From assembly GCA_036985955.1 (NCBI GenBank), contig BTQQ01000039.1, positions 1 to 12,592 of the forward strand: a stretch of DNA of 12,592 bases, in the 5' to 3' direction. Under the pieces are notes generated by a model. That model was not told the DNA's origin. It searched no databases and saw only the letters and a list, made by a program, of their open reading frames with translations. Of the stretch, positions 1 to 7,079 are shown one piece after another (positions within the stretch are counted from its first letter, which is position 1; each line of letters starts with the position of its first letter). The DNA is from JAUZQZ01 sp036985955 (GTDB taxonomy: Bacteria; Pseudomonadota; Zetaproteobacteria; Mariprofundales; Mariprofundaceae). Position numbers and translations under genes: made by a program.

Positions 1-14
1 AGTTTTTTAATCAT
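1..14 (-). CDS. 5' end of an unidentified gene running off the left edge
   Basis: Only the first five codons lie in the window. On the minus strand an ATG at 14..12 is followed by Ile, Lys, Lys and a CT-starting codon, which must be Leu, giving M-I-K-K-L. A full AGGAGG Shine-Dalgarno (25..20) sits 5 bases before the ATG, the strongest ribosome binding site in the window. A candidate promoter lies just upstream. A basic start followed by Leu would suit a signal peptide, but five residues cannot show that. Function unknown. Confidence 0.5.
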
Positions 15-77
15 GGTTTCCTCCTGATTGAATCAATCTACAGAAATAACGTTATAACGATAATATAACTATGTCAA
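15..77 (-). promoter_or_regulatory. Promoter and Shine-Dalgarno for the left-edge gene
   Basis: Read on the minus strand, TTGACA (77..72) is followed after 15 bases by TATAAC (56..51), then about 25 bases to an AGGAGG (25..20). The -35 is perfect and overlaps the stop codon of the hydrolase gene. The spacer is 1 to 2 bases shorter than ideal. The -10 lies inside a perfect 10-bp palindrome CGTTATAACG (50..59). ATAACG occurs at 46..51 and 54..59, with a partial copy ATAAC at 65..69, so an operator is possible. No terminator is seen between the hydrolase gene and this gene. Confidence 0.42.
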
Positions 78-706
78 TCCACCACATGGCCGGGCAGTTC
101 CAGATCAGCGAGCAATGCCTGCTGCATTTGTTCTCTATGATCCGGAAAAAAGTGCCCTGCATCCTTGATGGTATGCAAATGCACATTTGGCAGCATCTTT
201 ACGGTAGCCGCCACAGCCACATACGGGACAATCTCATCTTTTGTACCTGAAACAACGGTGATGGGCCGCGACTCACCCTGCATGAAGGAAAAATCCCAGT
301 GATTCACGGCAGGCGCCACGGCAAACATGCGTTCCACCTGCGCATCCCTGCGTGCTGCCTGCAATCCCGCATAACAACCAAAGGAAAAACCGGCTAACCA
401 CAGTGGCGCATCCGGAACTTGAGCGTTCAACCAGTTCAGTGCCCAGGCCGTATCATCCGCCTCGCCCCTGCCCTCGTCCCAAATACCCTCACTTTGCTCT
501 ACGCCTCTGAAATTGAAGCGCAACACGCTACATCCCCTGTCCCCGAAAGCCTGCGCCATCCAATAGACCACCTTGTTGCGCATGGTTCCGCCATATTGCG
601 GATGCGGATGGCAAAGCACGACAGCGGGCGCATGTTCATCACCCTTCCGGTACAAACATTGCAGCTTGCCGACCGGGCCGGGTATGAAAAGTCTTTGATG
701 TGGCAT
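74..706 (-). CDS. Alpha/beta hydrolase of the COG2945 type
   Basis: The 210-residue protein is a complete small cytoplasmic alpha/beta hydrolase. The early HPHPQYGGTMRNKVV motif (33-47) and NFRGVEQSEGIWDEGRGE (65-82) are typical of COG2945-like predicted hydrolases. The nucleophile elbow is GFSFG (106-110, Ser108). Asp157 in GTKDEIVP and His185 in DAGHFF complete the expected triad. There is no signal peptide or membrane segment. The substrate is unknown for this family, where esterase or thioesterase activity is usually presumed. It is the last gene of the hrcA-to-yffB run, 29 bp after yffB, and probably reads on from it. The ATG is preceded only by a weak CAGG about 5 bases upstream. Family assignment is firm, function is not. 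Confidence 0.9.
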   Translation of the reverse strand: MPHQRLFIPGPVGKLQCLYRKGDEHAPAVVLCHPHPQYGGTMRNKVVYWMAQAFGDRGCSVLRFNFRGVEQSEGIWDEGRGEADDTAWALNWLNAQVPDAPLWLAGFSFGCYAGLQAARRDAQVERMFAVAPAVNHWDFSFMQGESRPITVVSGTKDEIVPYVAVAATVKMLPNVHLHTIKDAGHFFPDHREQMQQALLADLELPGHVVD

Positions 707-735
707 TAACCTGAATTATTTATGAATGGTTCAGA

Positions 736-1092
736 TTAGAGGTTGAAAAAGGAGACATAACGCTCCGGGCTGAACCCCACCTCGATATTATCGTTGCATT
801 CCAGCACTGGCCGCTTGATAAGGCTTGGGTTTCTGGCCATTAAACGAATGGCTTTATCCTCATCCACATCCTGTTTATCAGCATCAGACAATCTGCGCCA
901 GGTTAATCCCCGCTTGTTAAGCAGGATATTCCAATCTGTTTTTTCACACCATTCAGCGAGCTTGTTAGCACCGAGACCCAATTTTTTATAATCATGAAAT
1001 TGATAATCAATACCCTGTGTCTCCAGCCAGCGAAAGGCTTTTTTCATGGTATCGCAGTTTCTGATACCAAAAAGCTCAGGGCCTGTTGGCAA
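736..1092 (-). CDS. yffB: ArsC/Spx-family thioredoxin-fold protein, YffB-like
   Basis: The 118-residue protein matches the YffB branch of the ArsC family in length and in its GIRNCDTMKKAFRWL start (9-23). Cys13 is the family's N-terminal cysteine and Arg94 in IKRPVL the conserved arginine. Relatives are described as glutathione-dependent thiol reductase-like proteins rather than proven arsenate reductases, so I give no reaction. The start must be TTG (1092..1090): the in-frame codon just before it is the dapB stop TAA, and the next ATG (codon 16) would remove the first beta strand and Cys13. The gene therefore abuts dapB with zero bases between and in the same frame. Translation probably depends on ribosomes ending dapB. 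In E. coli the homologue sits beside dapE, another lysine-pathway gene, which is a suggestive parallel. Confidence 0.88.
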   Translation of the reverse strand: MPTGPELFGIRNCDTMKKAFRWLETQGIDYQFHDYKKLGLGANKLAEWCEKTDWNILLNKRGLTWRRLSDADKQDVDEDKAIRLMARNPSLIKRPVLECNDNIEVGFSPERYVSFFNL

Positions 1093-1896
1093 TTAGCCGC
1101 TCAAACCAAGCACATGTTCCATGCCATACCATCCGGCACGCTGATCCATTAGCCAGTGTGCGGCGCGCATGGCGCCTTTGGCAAATACCATGCGATCAGC
1201 GGCAATATGCCCGATTTCAATGCGTTCCTCATCAGATACGAACATTGCCTTGTGCTCGCCAACCAGATTTCCTGCGCGCACAACGGAGAAACCGATACTG
1301 CCGGTCTCGCGTTCACCGGTGATACCTTCGCGTGAGAATACCGCCACTTTATCAAAGTCCACACCACGCCCCCAGGCAAGGGTTCGCCCCATCGCCAGCG
1401 CAGTGCCGGATGGCGCATCTACCTTGTGTTTGTGGTGTGCTTCAAAGATTTCCGCATCATATTCCGGACCCAGAACCTGTGCTGCCTGCCGAATCAATTG
1501 CAGCGCCAGATTGACCCCGACTGAATAATTAGCTGCCATGACCGTCGGACATTCAAGCAGGACATTGCGAAGATCCTGCAACTGTTTAACCGAAAGTCCC
1601 GTGGTACCAATCACCATGCGCATGCCACGCTTTGCCACAAATTCGGCATGCGCCATCAATGCCTCCGGTGCAGTGAAATCAATCAGCACATCGGCTTGTG
1701 GAAGTGTGGCAACATCATCGACAAGTGTAATCCCCAGCGCGCCAATACCGGCCACCTTGCCAGCATCACCACCAACAAAGCCTGATCCCGGGCGTTCGGT
1801 CGCCCCCACAAGCTCTGCATCTTCTGATTCAGCGACAGCGCGCACCAGCATGCGCCCCATCCGGCCGGAAGCTCCCGTTACAATGACTTGCATCAT
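1093..1896 (-). CDS. dapB: 4-hydroxy-tetrahydrodipicolinate reductase
   Basis: DapB reduces hydroxy-tetrahydrodipicolinate with NAD(P)H in the diaminopimelate/lysine pathway, supplying peptidoglycan and protein synthesis in the cytoplasm. The 267 residues are the normal length. The nucleotide-binding loop is GASGRMG (8-14), followed by GTTG (97-100) and AANYSVGVN (121-129). The catalytic and substrate motif EAHHKHKVDAPSGTA spans 152-166, with His154, His155 and Lys158 matching the E. coli catalytic set. Two ATGs stand in tandem; the first (1896..1894) overlaps the dnaJ stop as ATGA and has AGAGAGG about 9 bases upstream, so I chose it. It is thus coupled to dnaJ and should be read from the sigma-32 promoter before dnaK, an unusual partner for a biosynthetic gene. 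No separate promoter is evident. Confidence 0.97.
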   Translation of the reverse strand: MMQVIVTGASGRMGRMLVRAVAESEDAELVGATERPGSGFVGGDAGKVAGIGALGITLVDDVATLPQADVLIDFTAPEALMAHAEFVAKRGMRMVIGTTGLSVKQLQDLRNVLLECPTVMAANYSVGVNLALQLIRQAAQVLGPEYDAEIFEAHHKHKVDAPSGTALAMGRTLAWGRGVDFDKVAVFSREGITGERETGSIGFSVVRAGNLVGEHKAMFVSDEERIEIGHIAADRMVFAKGAMRAAHWLMDQRAGWYGMEHVLGLSG

Positions 1897-3047
1897 GGCT
1901 TAACCTCTCTCGCCAAATCGTCCCAGAATTGTTTGGCTTTATCCAGAAAGGATGTGCGCTCGGGATAAACGTCATCTCCTGTCTCTGCGGCAAACTCACG
2001 CAACAACTGCTCCTGTTTTTTGCTCAACTTCCTGGGTACGGCAACATGTACATGCACATACAGATCGCCGGTCTGGTTTACACGAATATCCGGTACGCCC
2101 TTGCCGCGTAACCGGAACACTTTGCCGCTTTCAGTACCTGCCGGAATCCGGATTTTTACACGGCCGCTTAAAGTCGGGGCATCCACCTCCGAACCCAACG
2201 ATGCCTGCGGAAAAGTAATCGGCATATTACAGTGCAAATCAGCGCCATCGCGCTCGAAGATCGCATGCTTTTGAATCCGGATAACAATGTACAAATCTCC
2301 TGTCGGGGCGCCTTGCATGCCCGCTTCCCCTTCACCGCCTACACGTACCTGTGCACCGTCATAAACCCCCGGCGGAATACGAACCTTCAGTGTTTTGGTT
2401 TTGCGTACACGCCCCACCCCACCACACTCGACACAGGGAGAATCAATCTTTGTACCCTGCCCCTGACATTCCGGGCAAGTACGCCGGACAGCAAAAAAGC
2501 CCTGTTGCATCTGTACCTGTCCATGGCCACCACAAGTACGGCAGGGTACGGGACGAGTACCCGGACGTGCTCCGCTTCCATGGCAGGTTTCACAGGCGAC
2601 ATGTCTGGGAATATTCAGTTCCACCTCACGGCCATTGGCTGCATCCTCCAGGCTCATGTCCAGTTGATAACGTAAATCCGCGCCACGGCTGGTACGGCCA
2701 CCACCACCGCCGCCAAAACCAAAGATGTCACCAAACACATCGCCGAACACATCACCGAAGTCGCGAAACGCCTGTGATTCCTGGAAGCCACCGCGTGCCC
2801 AGAAATCATGCATCTGGTCATCGACGCCTGCATGCCCGTATTGATCGTAGCGGGCGCGCTTGTCCGTATCGGACAGCACCTCATAGGCTTCAGTGACTTC
2901 ACGGAATCTTTCGGCTGCCGCATCATCGTCCTTGTTCCGGTCCGGATGATATTTCATGGCCAGTTTGCGGTAGGCTCGTTTGATCGTATTGATGTCCGCG
3001 CCCTTCTCTACTCCGAGAATTTCATAATAATCGCGTTGTGTCGGCAC
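1893..3047 (-). CDS. dnaJ: Chaperone DnaJ (Hsp40, type I)
   Basis: This is the co-chaperone that delivers substrates to DnaK and stimulates its ATPase. All type I domains are present in 384 residues: J domain (about 1-70) with HPD at 34-36; Gly/Phe-rich linker (about 95-118) with repeated GDVFGDVFGDIFG; four zinc-binding CxxCxGxG modules at 152, 169, 191 and 205; then the substrate-binding C-terminal domains. The start is GTG (3047..3045): TAAGGAG ends 5 bases before it, whereas the ATG at 3052..3050 directly touches the GGAG and is out of frame. It lies 120 bp after dnaK. That gap has only weak dyads and no clear promoter or terminator, so it is probably cotranscribed with dnaK. Its stop overlaps dapB by ATGA. 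Confidence 0.98.
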   Translation of the reverse strand: MPTQRDYYEILGVEKGADINTIKRAYRKLAMKYHPDRNKDDDAAAERFREVTEAYEVLSDTDKRARYDQYGHAGVDDQMHDFWARGGFQESQAFRDFGDVFGDVFGDIFGFGGGGGGRTSRGADLRYQLDMSLEDAANGREVELNIPRHVACETCHGSGARPGTRPVPCRTCGGHGQVQMQQGFFAVRRTCPECQGQGTKIDSPCVECGGVGRVRKTKTLKVRIPPGVYDGAQVRVGGEGEAGMQGAPTGDLYIVIRIQKHAIFERDGADLHCNMPITFPQASLGSEVDAPTLSGRVKIRIPAGTESGKVFRLRGKGVPDIRVNQTGDLYVHVHVAVPRKLSKKQEQLLREFAAETGDDVYPERTSFLDKAKQFWDDLAREVKP

Positions 3048-3167
3048 GCCATCTCCTTACCATATTGAACTAAGCTTCCCTCTCTTCCATAACGCCAAGA
3101 GCCTCCGCACCACAAAACCGCAGAACAACGGTCAGGAAATGCGAAGGCATTGGCCTTGTCAGACGAT

Positions 3168-5093
3168 TTACTTCTTGTCGTCCACCACCTCGGCGTCAAC
3201 GACCTCGGCATCCTCAGCCTTATTGGCGGAATCTCCCGCACCGCCCGGCGCATCGCCACCTTCCGGCGTGGCAGAAGCCTCGGCCTGCATCTGCTTGTAA
3301 ATCTCTTCGCCAAGCTTCTGTGACTTCTGCGCCAAATCCTCTTCAGCCTTCTTGATGGCCCCGCTATCGCCGCCTTCCAGCGCCTTCTTCAATTCGGCCA
3401 GCGCATCCTCAATGGATTTACGGGTATCCGCATCCACCTTATCGCCATGTTCCTTCAGTGACTTCTCGGTGGAATACACCAGCGCGTCGGCACGATTGCG
3501 GGTCTCAATGATTTCTTTCTGCTGTTTGTCCTCCTCGGCATGCGCCTCGGCATCCTTCTTCATCTTTTCAATCTCGTCCTCGGACAAACCTGAACCGGAC
3601 TCAATGCGAATGGAGGTTTCCTTACCTGTACCCTTGTCTTTGGCATGCACATGGATGATGCCATTGGCGTCGATATCGAAGGTCACCTCGACCTGTGGCA
3701 TGCCGCGTGGAGCCGGGGCAATACCTTCCAGATTGAACAGCCCCAACTGCTTATTGGCTGAGAAAATATCACGCTCGCCCTGCGCCACCTTGATAGTAAC
3801 CGCTGTCTGGTTATCGGCAGCCGTGGTATATATCTGGCTCTTCTTGGTCGGAATCGTCGTGTTCTTCTCGATGATCTTGTTGAAAAGACCTCCTTCCACC
3901 TCAATCCCCAGTGATAGCGGCGTCACATCCAGCAGTAGAACATCGGTCACATCACCGGTCAGCACCGCACCCTGAATGGCTGCGCCGATCGCCACGACCT
4001 CATCCGGGTTCACGCCCTTGTGCGGTTCACGACCGAAGAATTCAGCCACTTTTTGCTGCACCAGCGGCATGCGTGTCTGGCCGCCCACCAACACCACTTC
4101 ATGAATGTCCGCGGCCTTCACGCCCGCATCCTTCAATGCCTGCTTACACGGCGCGATGGTGCGATCAACCAGGTCGGACACCATATTCTCGAATTTGGCG
4201 CGCGTCAGCTTGATCAACAGATGTTTGGGGCCAGATGCATCGGCCGTAATGAACGGAAGGTTCACTTCGGTTTGCTGCCCACTGGACAATTCGATCTTGG
4301 CCTTCTCGGCTGCCTCTTTCAGACGCTGCAACGCCAGCTTGTCAGTCATCAGATCAACGCCGTGCTCCTTTTTAAATTCATCAGCCAAGTACTGGATAAT
4401 ACGCTGATCGAAATCCTCGCCGCCCAGAAAAGTGTCGCCATTGGTCGCTTTCACCTCAAATACACCATCGCCAATTTCCAGGACGGAAATATCGAAGGTG
4501 CCGCCGCCCAGATCGTAAACCGCAATCAGATGATTCTCCTCGGTCTTGTCCAGTCCATAGGCCAGTGCTGCTGCTGTCGGCTCGTTGATGATGCGCTGTA
4601 CATTCAGGCCGGCAATCGCACCGGCGTCCTTGGTCGCCTGACGCTGCGAATCGTTGAAGTAAGCCGGCACGGTAATCACCGCATCCGTCACTTTCTCACC
4701 CAGATAATCTTCAGCGGATTGTTTCATTTTCTGTAATGTGATGGCGGAAATTTCCTGCGGACTCATCTTCTTGCCATCGGCCTCAATCCATGCGTCGCCA
4801 TTATCGGCGGCCACCACGGGGTAGGATACCAGAGACTTGTGGTGTTCCGTTTCCTTTGCATCCGCCTTGCGCCCGATCAGGCGCTTGACGGCATAAAATG
4901 TCTTGTCCGGATTGGTCACCATCTGCCGCTTGGCCGGAGCACCGACCAGGCGCTCATCGTCTTTGGTGAATGCCACAACCGACGGCGTGGTGTTATCACC
5001 CTCGCTGTTGGGGATGACCTTGGCCTTATCGCCTTCCATCACGGCCACGCATGAGTTTGTAGTGCCCAGATCAATACCGATTACTTTTGCCAT
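3168..5093 (-). CDS. dnaK: Chaperone DnaK (Hsp70)
   Basis: This is the central ATP-driven Hsp70 chaperone, working with DnaJ and GrpE from the same cluster. The 641 residues are full length. The nucleotide-binding domain opens with IGIDLGTTNSCVAV (5-18). Lys70, the phosphate-2 motif DLGGGTFD (194-201) with Thr199, and GGQTRMP (337-343) match E. coli numbering. The interdomain linker DVLLLDVTP is at 384-392, followed by the substrate-binding domain and a charged helical lid. The C terminus EVVDAEVVDDKK is the EEVD-like bacterial tail. The ATG follows TGGAG with a 7-base spacer. A good sigma-32 promoter lies just upstream, so the gene can be induced separately from hrcA-grpE while also receiving read-through from them. 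Confidence 0.99.
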   Translation of the reverse strand: MAKVIGIDLGTTNSCVAVMEGDKAKVIPNSEGDNTTPSVVAFTKDDERLVGAPAKRQMVTNPDKTFYAVKRLIGRKADAKETEHHKSLVSYPVVAADNGDAWIEADGKKMSPQEISAITLQKMKQSAEDYLGEKVTDAVITVPAYFNDSQRQATKDAGAIAGLNVQRIINEPTAAALAYGLDKTEENHLIAVYDLGGGTFDISVLEIGDGVFEVKATNGDTFLGGEDFDQRIIQYLADEFKKEHGVDLMTDKLALQRLKEAAEKAKIELSSGQQTEVNLPFITADASGPKHLLIKLTRAKFENMVSDLVDRTIAPCKQALKDAGVKAADIHEVVLVGGQTRMPLVQQKVAEFFGREPHKGVNPDEVVAIGAAIQGAVLTGDVTDVLLLDVTPLSLGIEVEGGLFNKIIEKNTTIPTKKSQIYTTAADNQTAVTIKVAQGERDIFSANKQLGLFNLEGIAPAPRGMPQVEVTFDIDANGIIHVHAKDKGTGKETSIRIESGSGLSEDEIEKMKKDAEAHAEEDKQQKEIIETRNRADALVYSTEKSLKEHGDKVDADTRKSIEDALAELKKALEGGDSGAIKKAEEDLAQKSQKLGEEIYKQMQAEASATPEGGDAPGGAGDSANKAEDAEVVDAEVVDDKK

Positions 5094-5135
5094 TTCTTTT
5101 CTCCATTTATTCCAGAATCAAATACCTTTCAGACT

Positions 5136-5163
5136 TTATGGGGGTGTTCTGAAGTTATTTCAA
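5136..5163 (-). promoter_or_regulatory. Sigma-32 (RpoH) heat-shock promoter for dnaK-dnaJ-dapB-yffB
   Basis: On the minus strand, GTTGAAA (-35, TTGAAA at 5163..5158) is followed by a 14-base spacer and CCCCATAA (-10, 5143..5136). The known RpoH consensus is CTTGAAA, about 13-15 bases, CCCCATnT, so the -35 differs at one base and the CCCCAT core is perfect. The start of transcription would fall near 5128, leaving a leader of about 35 bases before the dnaK ATG. Position and match together make this the best-supported regulatory site on the minus strand. Confidence 0.8.
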
Positions 5164-5334
5164 CCCCTGCCGTGAATATACGGACCAAATGCAAAGCTCC
5201 GGGTGAATGGGTGGCAATGATTGTTACGGAGCTTGGCAAGGGAACACCATTTCCTACACATCGCGCCTTGACCCAAACTACCTGTGGAACTCTGCATATG
5301 GCTTTTATTTATGAAGATATCAGTATCTCCTGAA
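5164..5334 (-). other. grpE-dnaK intergenic region with a long imperfect stem-loop
   Basis: The grpE-dnaK gap is about 240 bp, unusually wide for this tight operon. It carries no credible small gene. Its clearest feature is an inverted repeat, AAGCTCCG (5194..5201) against CGGAGCTT (5227..5234), extended outward by TGC/GCA (5190..5192 with 5236..5238) across one A.G mismatch. This makes an 11-bp stem with a 25-base loop. It lies upstream of the sigma-32 promoter, inside the transcript coming from hrcA-grpE. No U tract follows, so it is not a typical terminator. RNA processing or 3'-end protection of hrcA-grpE mRNA is possible. Confidence 0.5.
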
Positions 5335-5916
5335 TTACTTCTGACCTTCGTCCCTGGCAGGGCCGCCGGACACGAGCACCTTTGCCGGACGTATCAACCG
5401 TCCATGCAATGTGTATCCGGCCACATGCTGGCCAATCACTGTTCCTTCCGGTTCGTCCGAAGGCATTTGCGACAATGCTTCATGCCGGTGCGGATCAAAG
5501 GTTTCTCCCACGGCGTCAATCCGTTCCACCTCAAACTTCTTCATTATGCCGTGCCAACTGTCCAGCGTCAGCCGCACGCCCTCCCGCAACCCCGCTTCAT
5601 TGCCCTGCTCGACATCCAGCGCACGCTCCAGATTATCCACCACGTCGAGCAGCGCCGTGGCAAATTTCTCAACGCCAAACTTGTGTGCGTCCGCAACATC
5701 CCGTTGGCTTCGCTTACGCAAATTATCCATTTCCGCATGCGCACGCAGCAATTTGTCTTTCAACTCGGCAATTTCATCCTGTGCGGCCTGCAATGCATCA
5801 ATAGCTTCTTCCTCCGGGCCTTGTTCCCCGGCTTCGGGCTTGCCCGCCGCGCCCGGTTGTTCTACTTCACCGGTTTCTGCCTGTTTCTGTTTTTTCTGCT
5901 TTGTTGTCTTGCTCAA
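5335..5916 (-). CDS. grpE: Nucleotide exchange factor GrpE
   Basis: GrpE releases ADP from DnaK. The protein has a charged, disordered N-terminal region, a long coiled-coil dimer helix (about residues 35-85 of the 193-residue form, with ELKDKLLRAHAEMDNLRKR), and the C-terminal beta domain with the signature FDPHRHEALS and a later GYTLHGRLIRPAKVLVS. I chose the TTG start at 5916..5914, giving M-S-K-T-T-K. It overlaps the hrcA stop as TTGA and has GGGAG 7 bases upstream. The alternative is an ATG at 5946..5944, adding ten residues (MGESNIGRYE) and overlapping hrcA by 34 bases, but it lacks a credible Shine-Dalgarno. The stop and identity are certain, the start fairly likely. It is cotranscribed with hrcA. 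Confidence 0.93.
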   Translation of the reverse strand: MSKTTKQKKQKQAETGEVEQPGAAGKPEAGEQGPEEEAIDALQAAQDEIAELKDKLLRAHAEMDNLRKRSQRDVADAHKFGVEKFATALLDVVDNLERALDVEQGNEAGLREGVRLTLDSWHGIMKKFEVERIDAVGETFDPHRHEALSQMPSDEPEGTVIGQHVAGYTLHGRLIRPAKVLVSGGPARDEGQK

Positions 5917-6935
5917 TTCATATCTCCCAATATTCGACTCACCCATTTAGCCGTACAGTCCACAATAGGCACGATTCGCTCATAGTGCATGCGTTTCGGC
6001 CCAATCACGCCCAATGTACCCACCGCATTCATGGGGCCTTCATAACGCGAGAGCACCACCGAAACCTGCTCCATATCCACCAATGCATGTTCGCTACCGA
6101 TGAACACTTTCACACCACGTTCCTCACGCTCAACCTGCTCCACCAGATGTAGCAAATGTTCCTTTTCCTCGAAAGTTGCAAGCAACGAACGAACCGTATC
6201 AATCACACCGAACTCCGGTATCTCAAGTAGTTGCCGTTGCCCGCTGACGAACATATCATCCTGACGTTTTGTAGGGTCCTCCGTCCAGCGTTTCAAGTCT
6301 TCCAGCAATCTCCCGATATGCATCCGGTCCGATTCCATTTCATGCCGCAAACGCCGCCGGGCCTCGGCCAGATCACAATCACATAGCAGGTCGTTCAAAC
6401 GTATCACAATTCGACGCAATTCATCCTCGCCGATTTTTGCAGGACGATGAATCAGACGGTTTTGAACCTCACCTGAGTCCGTGATAATTACTGCCAGAAG
6501 CCGTTCGGAACTGACCGGTACCAGTTCCAGTTTATGAATTTGATGAACGGCCTGCTCATGCACCCACACCAATCCGGCAAAATGCGTCAAATTCGCCAAT
6601 TCATCAGTCGCTCGCTTTAGCAGGCGTTGTTGTCCTTCGGCATGGTTCAAATGCCCTGAAACGGCCTGTTCCATAGCCTGCTGCATATCGGTATCCATGA
6701 CCATCAGCGTATCCACAAAATAACGCAGTCCCGTATCGGTGGGGATCCGCCCTGCCGAAGTGTGTGGTGAACACAGCAAGCCATGCTTCTCAAGATCGGC
6801 CATGACATTGCGAACGGATGCAGGACTCAAATCCAGACCGCCCTGCTCCGCAACCGTACGCGACCCCACAGGCTGACCCGTATCCAGATAAGCCCGAACG
6901 ACTTCACCCAGAATCTGTTCGTATCGTTCTTTCAT
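5913..6935 (-). CDS. hrcA: Heat-inducible transcription repressor HrcA
   Basis: HrcA represses chaperone operons by binding CIRCE operators and is itself kept active by chaperonin. The 340-residue form has the family's usual length. An N-terminal winged helix starts at MKERYEQILGEVVRAYLDTGQPVGSRTVA and carries the signature SPASVRNVMADLEKHGLL (37-54) and HTSAGRIPTDTGLRYFVD (58-75). The C-terminal domain ends with VGTLGVIGPKRMHYERIV. The frame stays open 50 codons further upstream, but that extension resembles nothing in the family; the ATG at 6935..6933 matches HrcA N termini and has AGGA about 8 bases before it. Its promoter carries a degenerate CIRCE-like site, which suggests autoregulation. 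It is the first gene of the hrcA-grpE-dnaK-dnaJ operon. Confidence 0.97.
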   Translation of the reverse strand: MKERYEQILGEVVRAYLDTGQPVGSRTVAEQGGLDLSPASVRNVMADLEKHGLLCSPHTSAGRIPTDTGLRYFVDTLMVMDTDMQQAMEQAVSGHLNHAEGQQRLLKRATDELANLTHFAGLVWVHEQAVHQIHKLELVPVSSERLLAVIITDSGEVQNRLIHRPAKIGEDELRRIVIRLNDLLCDCDLAEARRRLRHEMESDRMHIGRLLEDLKRWTEDPTKRQDDMFVSGQRQLLEIPEFGVIDTVRSLLATFEEKEHLLHLVEQVEREERGVKVFIGSEHALVDMEQVSVVLSRYEGPMNAVGTLGVIGPKRMHYERIVPIVDCTAKWVSRILGDMN

Positions 6936-6975
6936 ACCTGATGTCCTGTCCCATAAATACGTTGCCTCTCGGAAC

Positions 6976-6991
6976 CCGGCCCATGGACCGG
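6976..6991 (-). repeat. Near-palindrome in the hrcA leader
   Basis: CCGGCCCATGGACCGG is a 16-bp dyad symmetric at seven of eight positions, and the eighth is a G.U pair in the minus-strand RNA. It sits about 40 bases before the hrcA ATG, inside the inferred leader. It could form a tight hairpin in mRNA or be a protein site. No U tract follows. Confidence 0.4.
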
Positions 6992-7052
6992 ACTCCCTTC
7001 GAACAAGGCTGGATACTGAATATATTCCTGTCTCGTATGCATAAGCTGATTG

Positions 7053-7079
7053 CTGGCACTCTAGCGCTAGCCATGCCAT
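7053..7079 (-). promoter_or_regulatory. Degenerate CIRCE-like operator (putative HrcA site)
   Basis: CIRCE is TTAGCACTC-N9-GAGTGCTAA. On the plus strand this site is CTGGCACTC (7053..7061), nine bases, then CCATGCCAT (7071..7079). The first arm matches at 7 of 9 positions, the other at 4 of 9. The cores TGGCA and TGCCA are exactly symmetric about the centre of the N9, as TAGCA/TGCTA are in CIRCE, so the A-to-G change is matched by a complementary T-to-C. The inner GAG/CTC symmetry is lost on one side. It overlaps the predicted hrcA -10. The right place and geometry favour it; the weak arm counts against it. Confidence 0.45.

Noticed and set aside
2701..2765. Short direct repeats of about 12 bp
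   Set aside because: They encode the repeated GDVFGDVFGDIFG of the DnaJ Gly/Phe linker, so protein composition explains them.
2232..2896. Plus-strand open frames of 147 and 181 codons inside dnaJ
   Set aside because: They are antisense to the zinc-finger and Gly/Phe region of dnaJ, with His/Pro/Arg-rich low-complexity products. Shadow frames.
3050..3052. ATG just upstream of the dnaJ GTG as start
   Set aside because: It is out of frame with dnaJ, ends after 14 codons and directly touches the GGAG with no spacing.
3048..3167. Terminator or promoter in the dnaK-dnaJ gap
   Set aside because: Only weak dyads exist, such as AAGGC-CAAT-GCCTT and a 4-bp ACCG/CGGT followed by TTTTG. Stems are too short and U tracts too poor to call. 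No promoter hexamers of quality were seen.
4020..4736. Plus-strand open frame of 238 codons opposite dnaK
   Set aside because: Long antisense frames are common over highly expressed dnaK genes because of codon bias. No start signal or recognisable domain.
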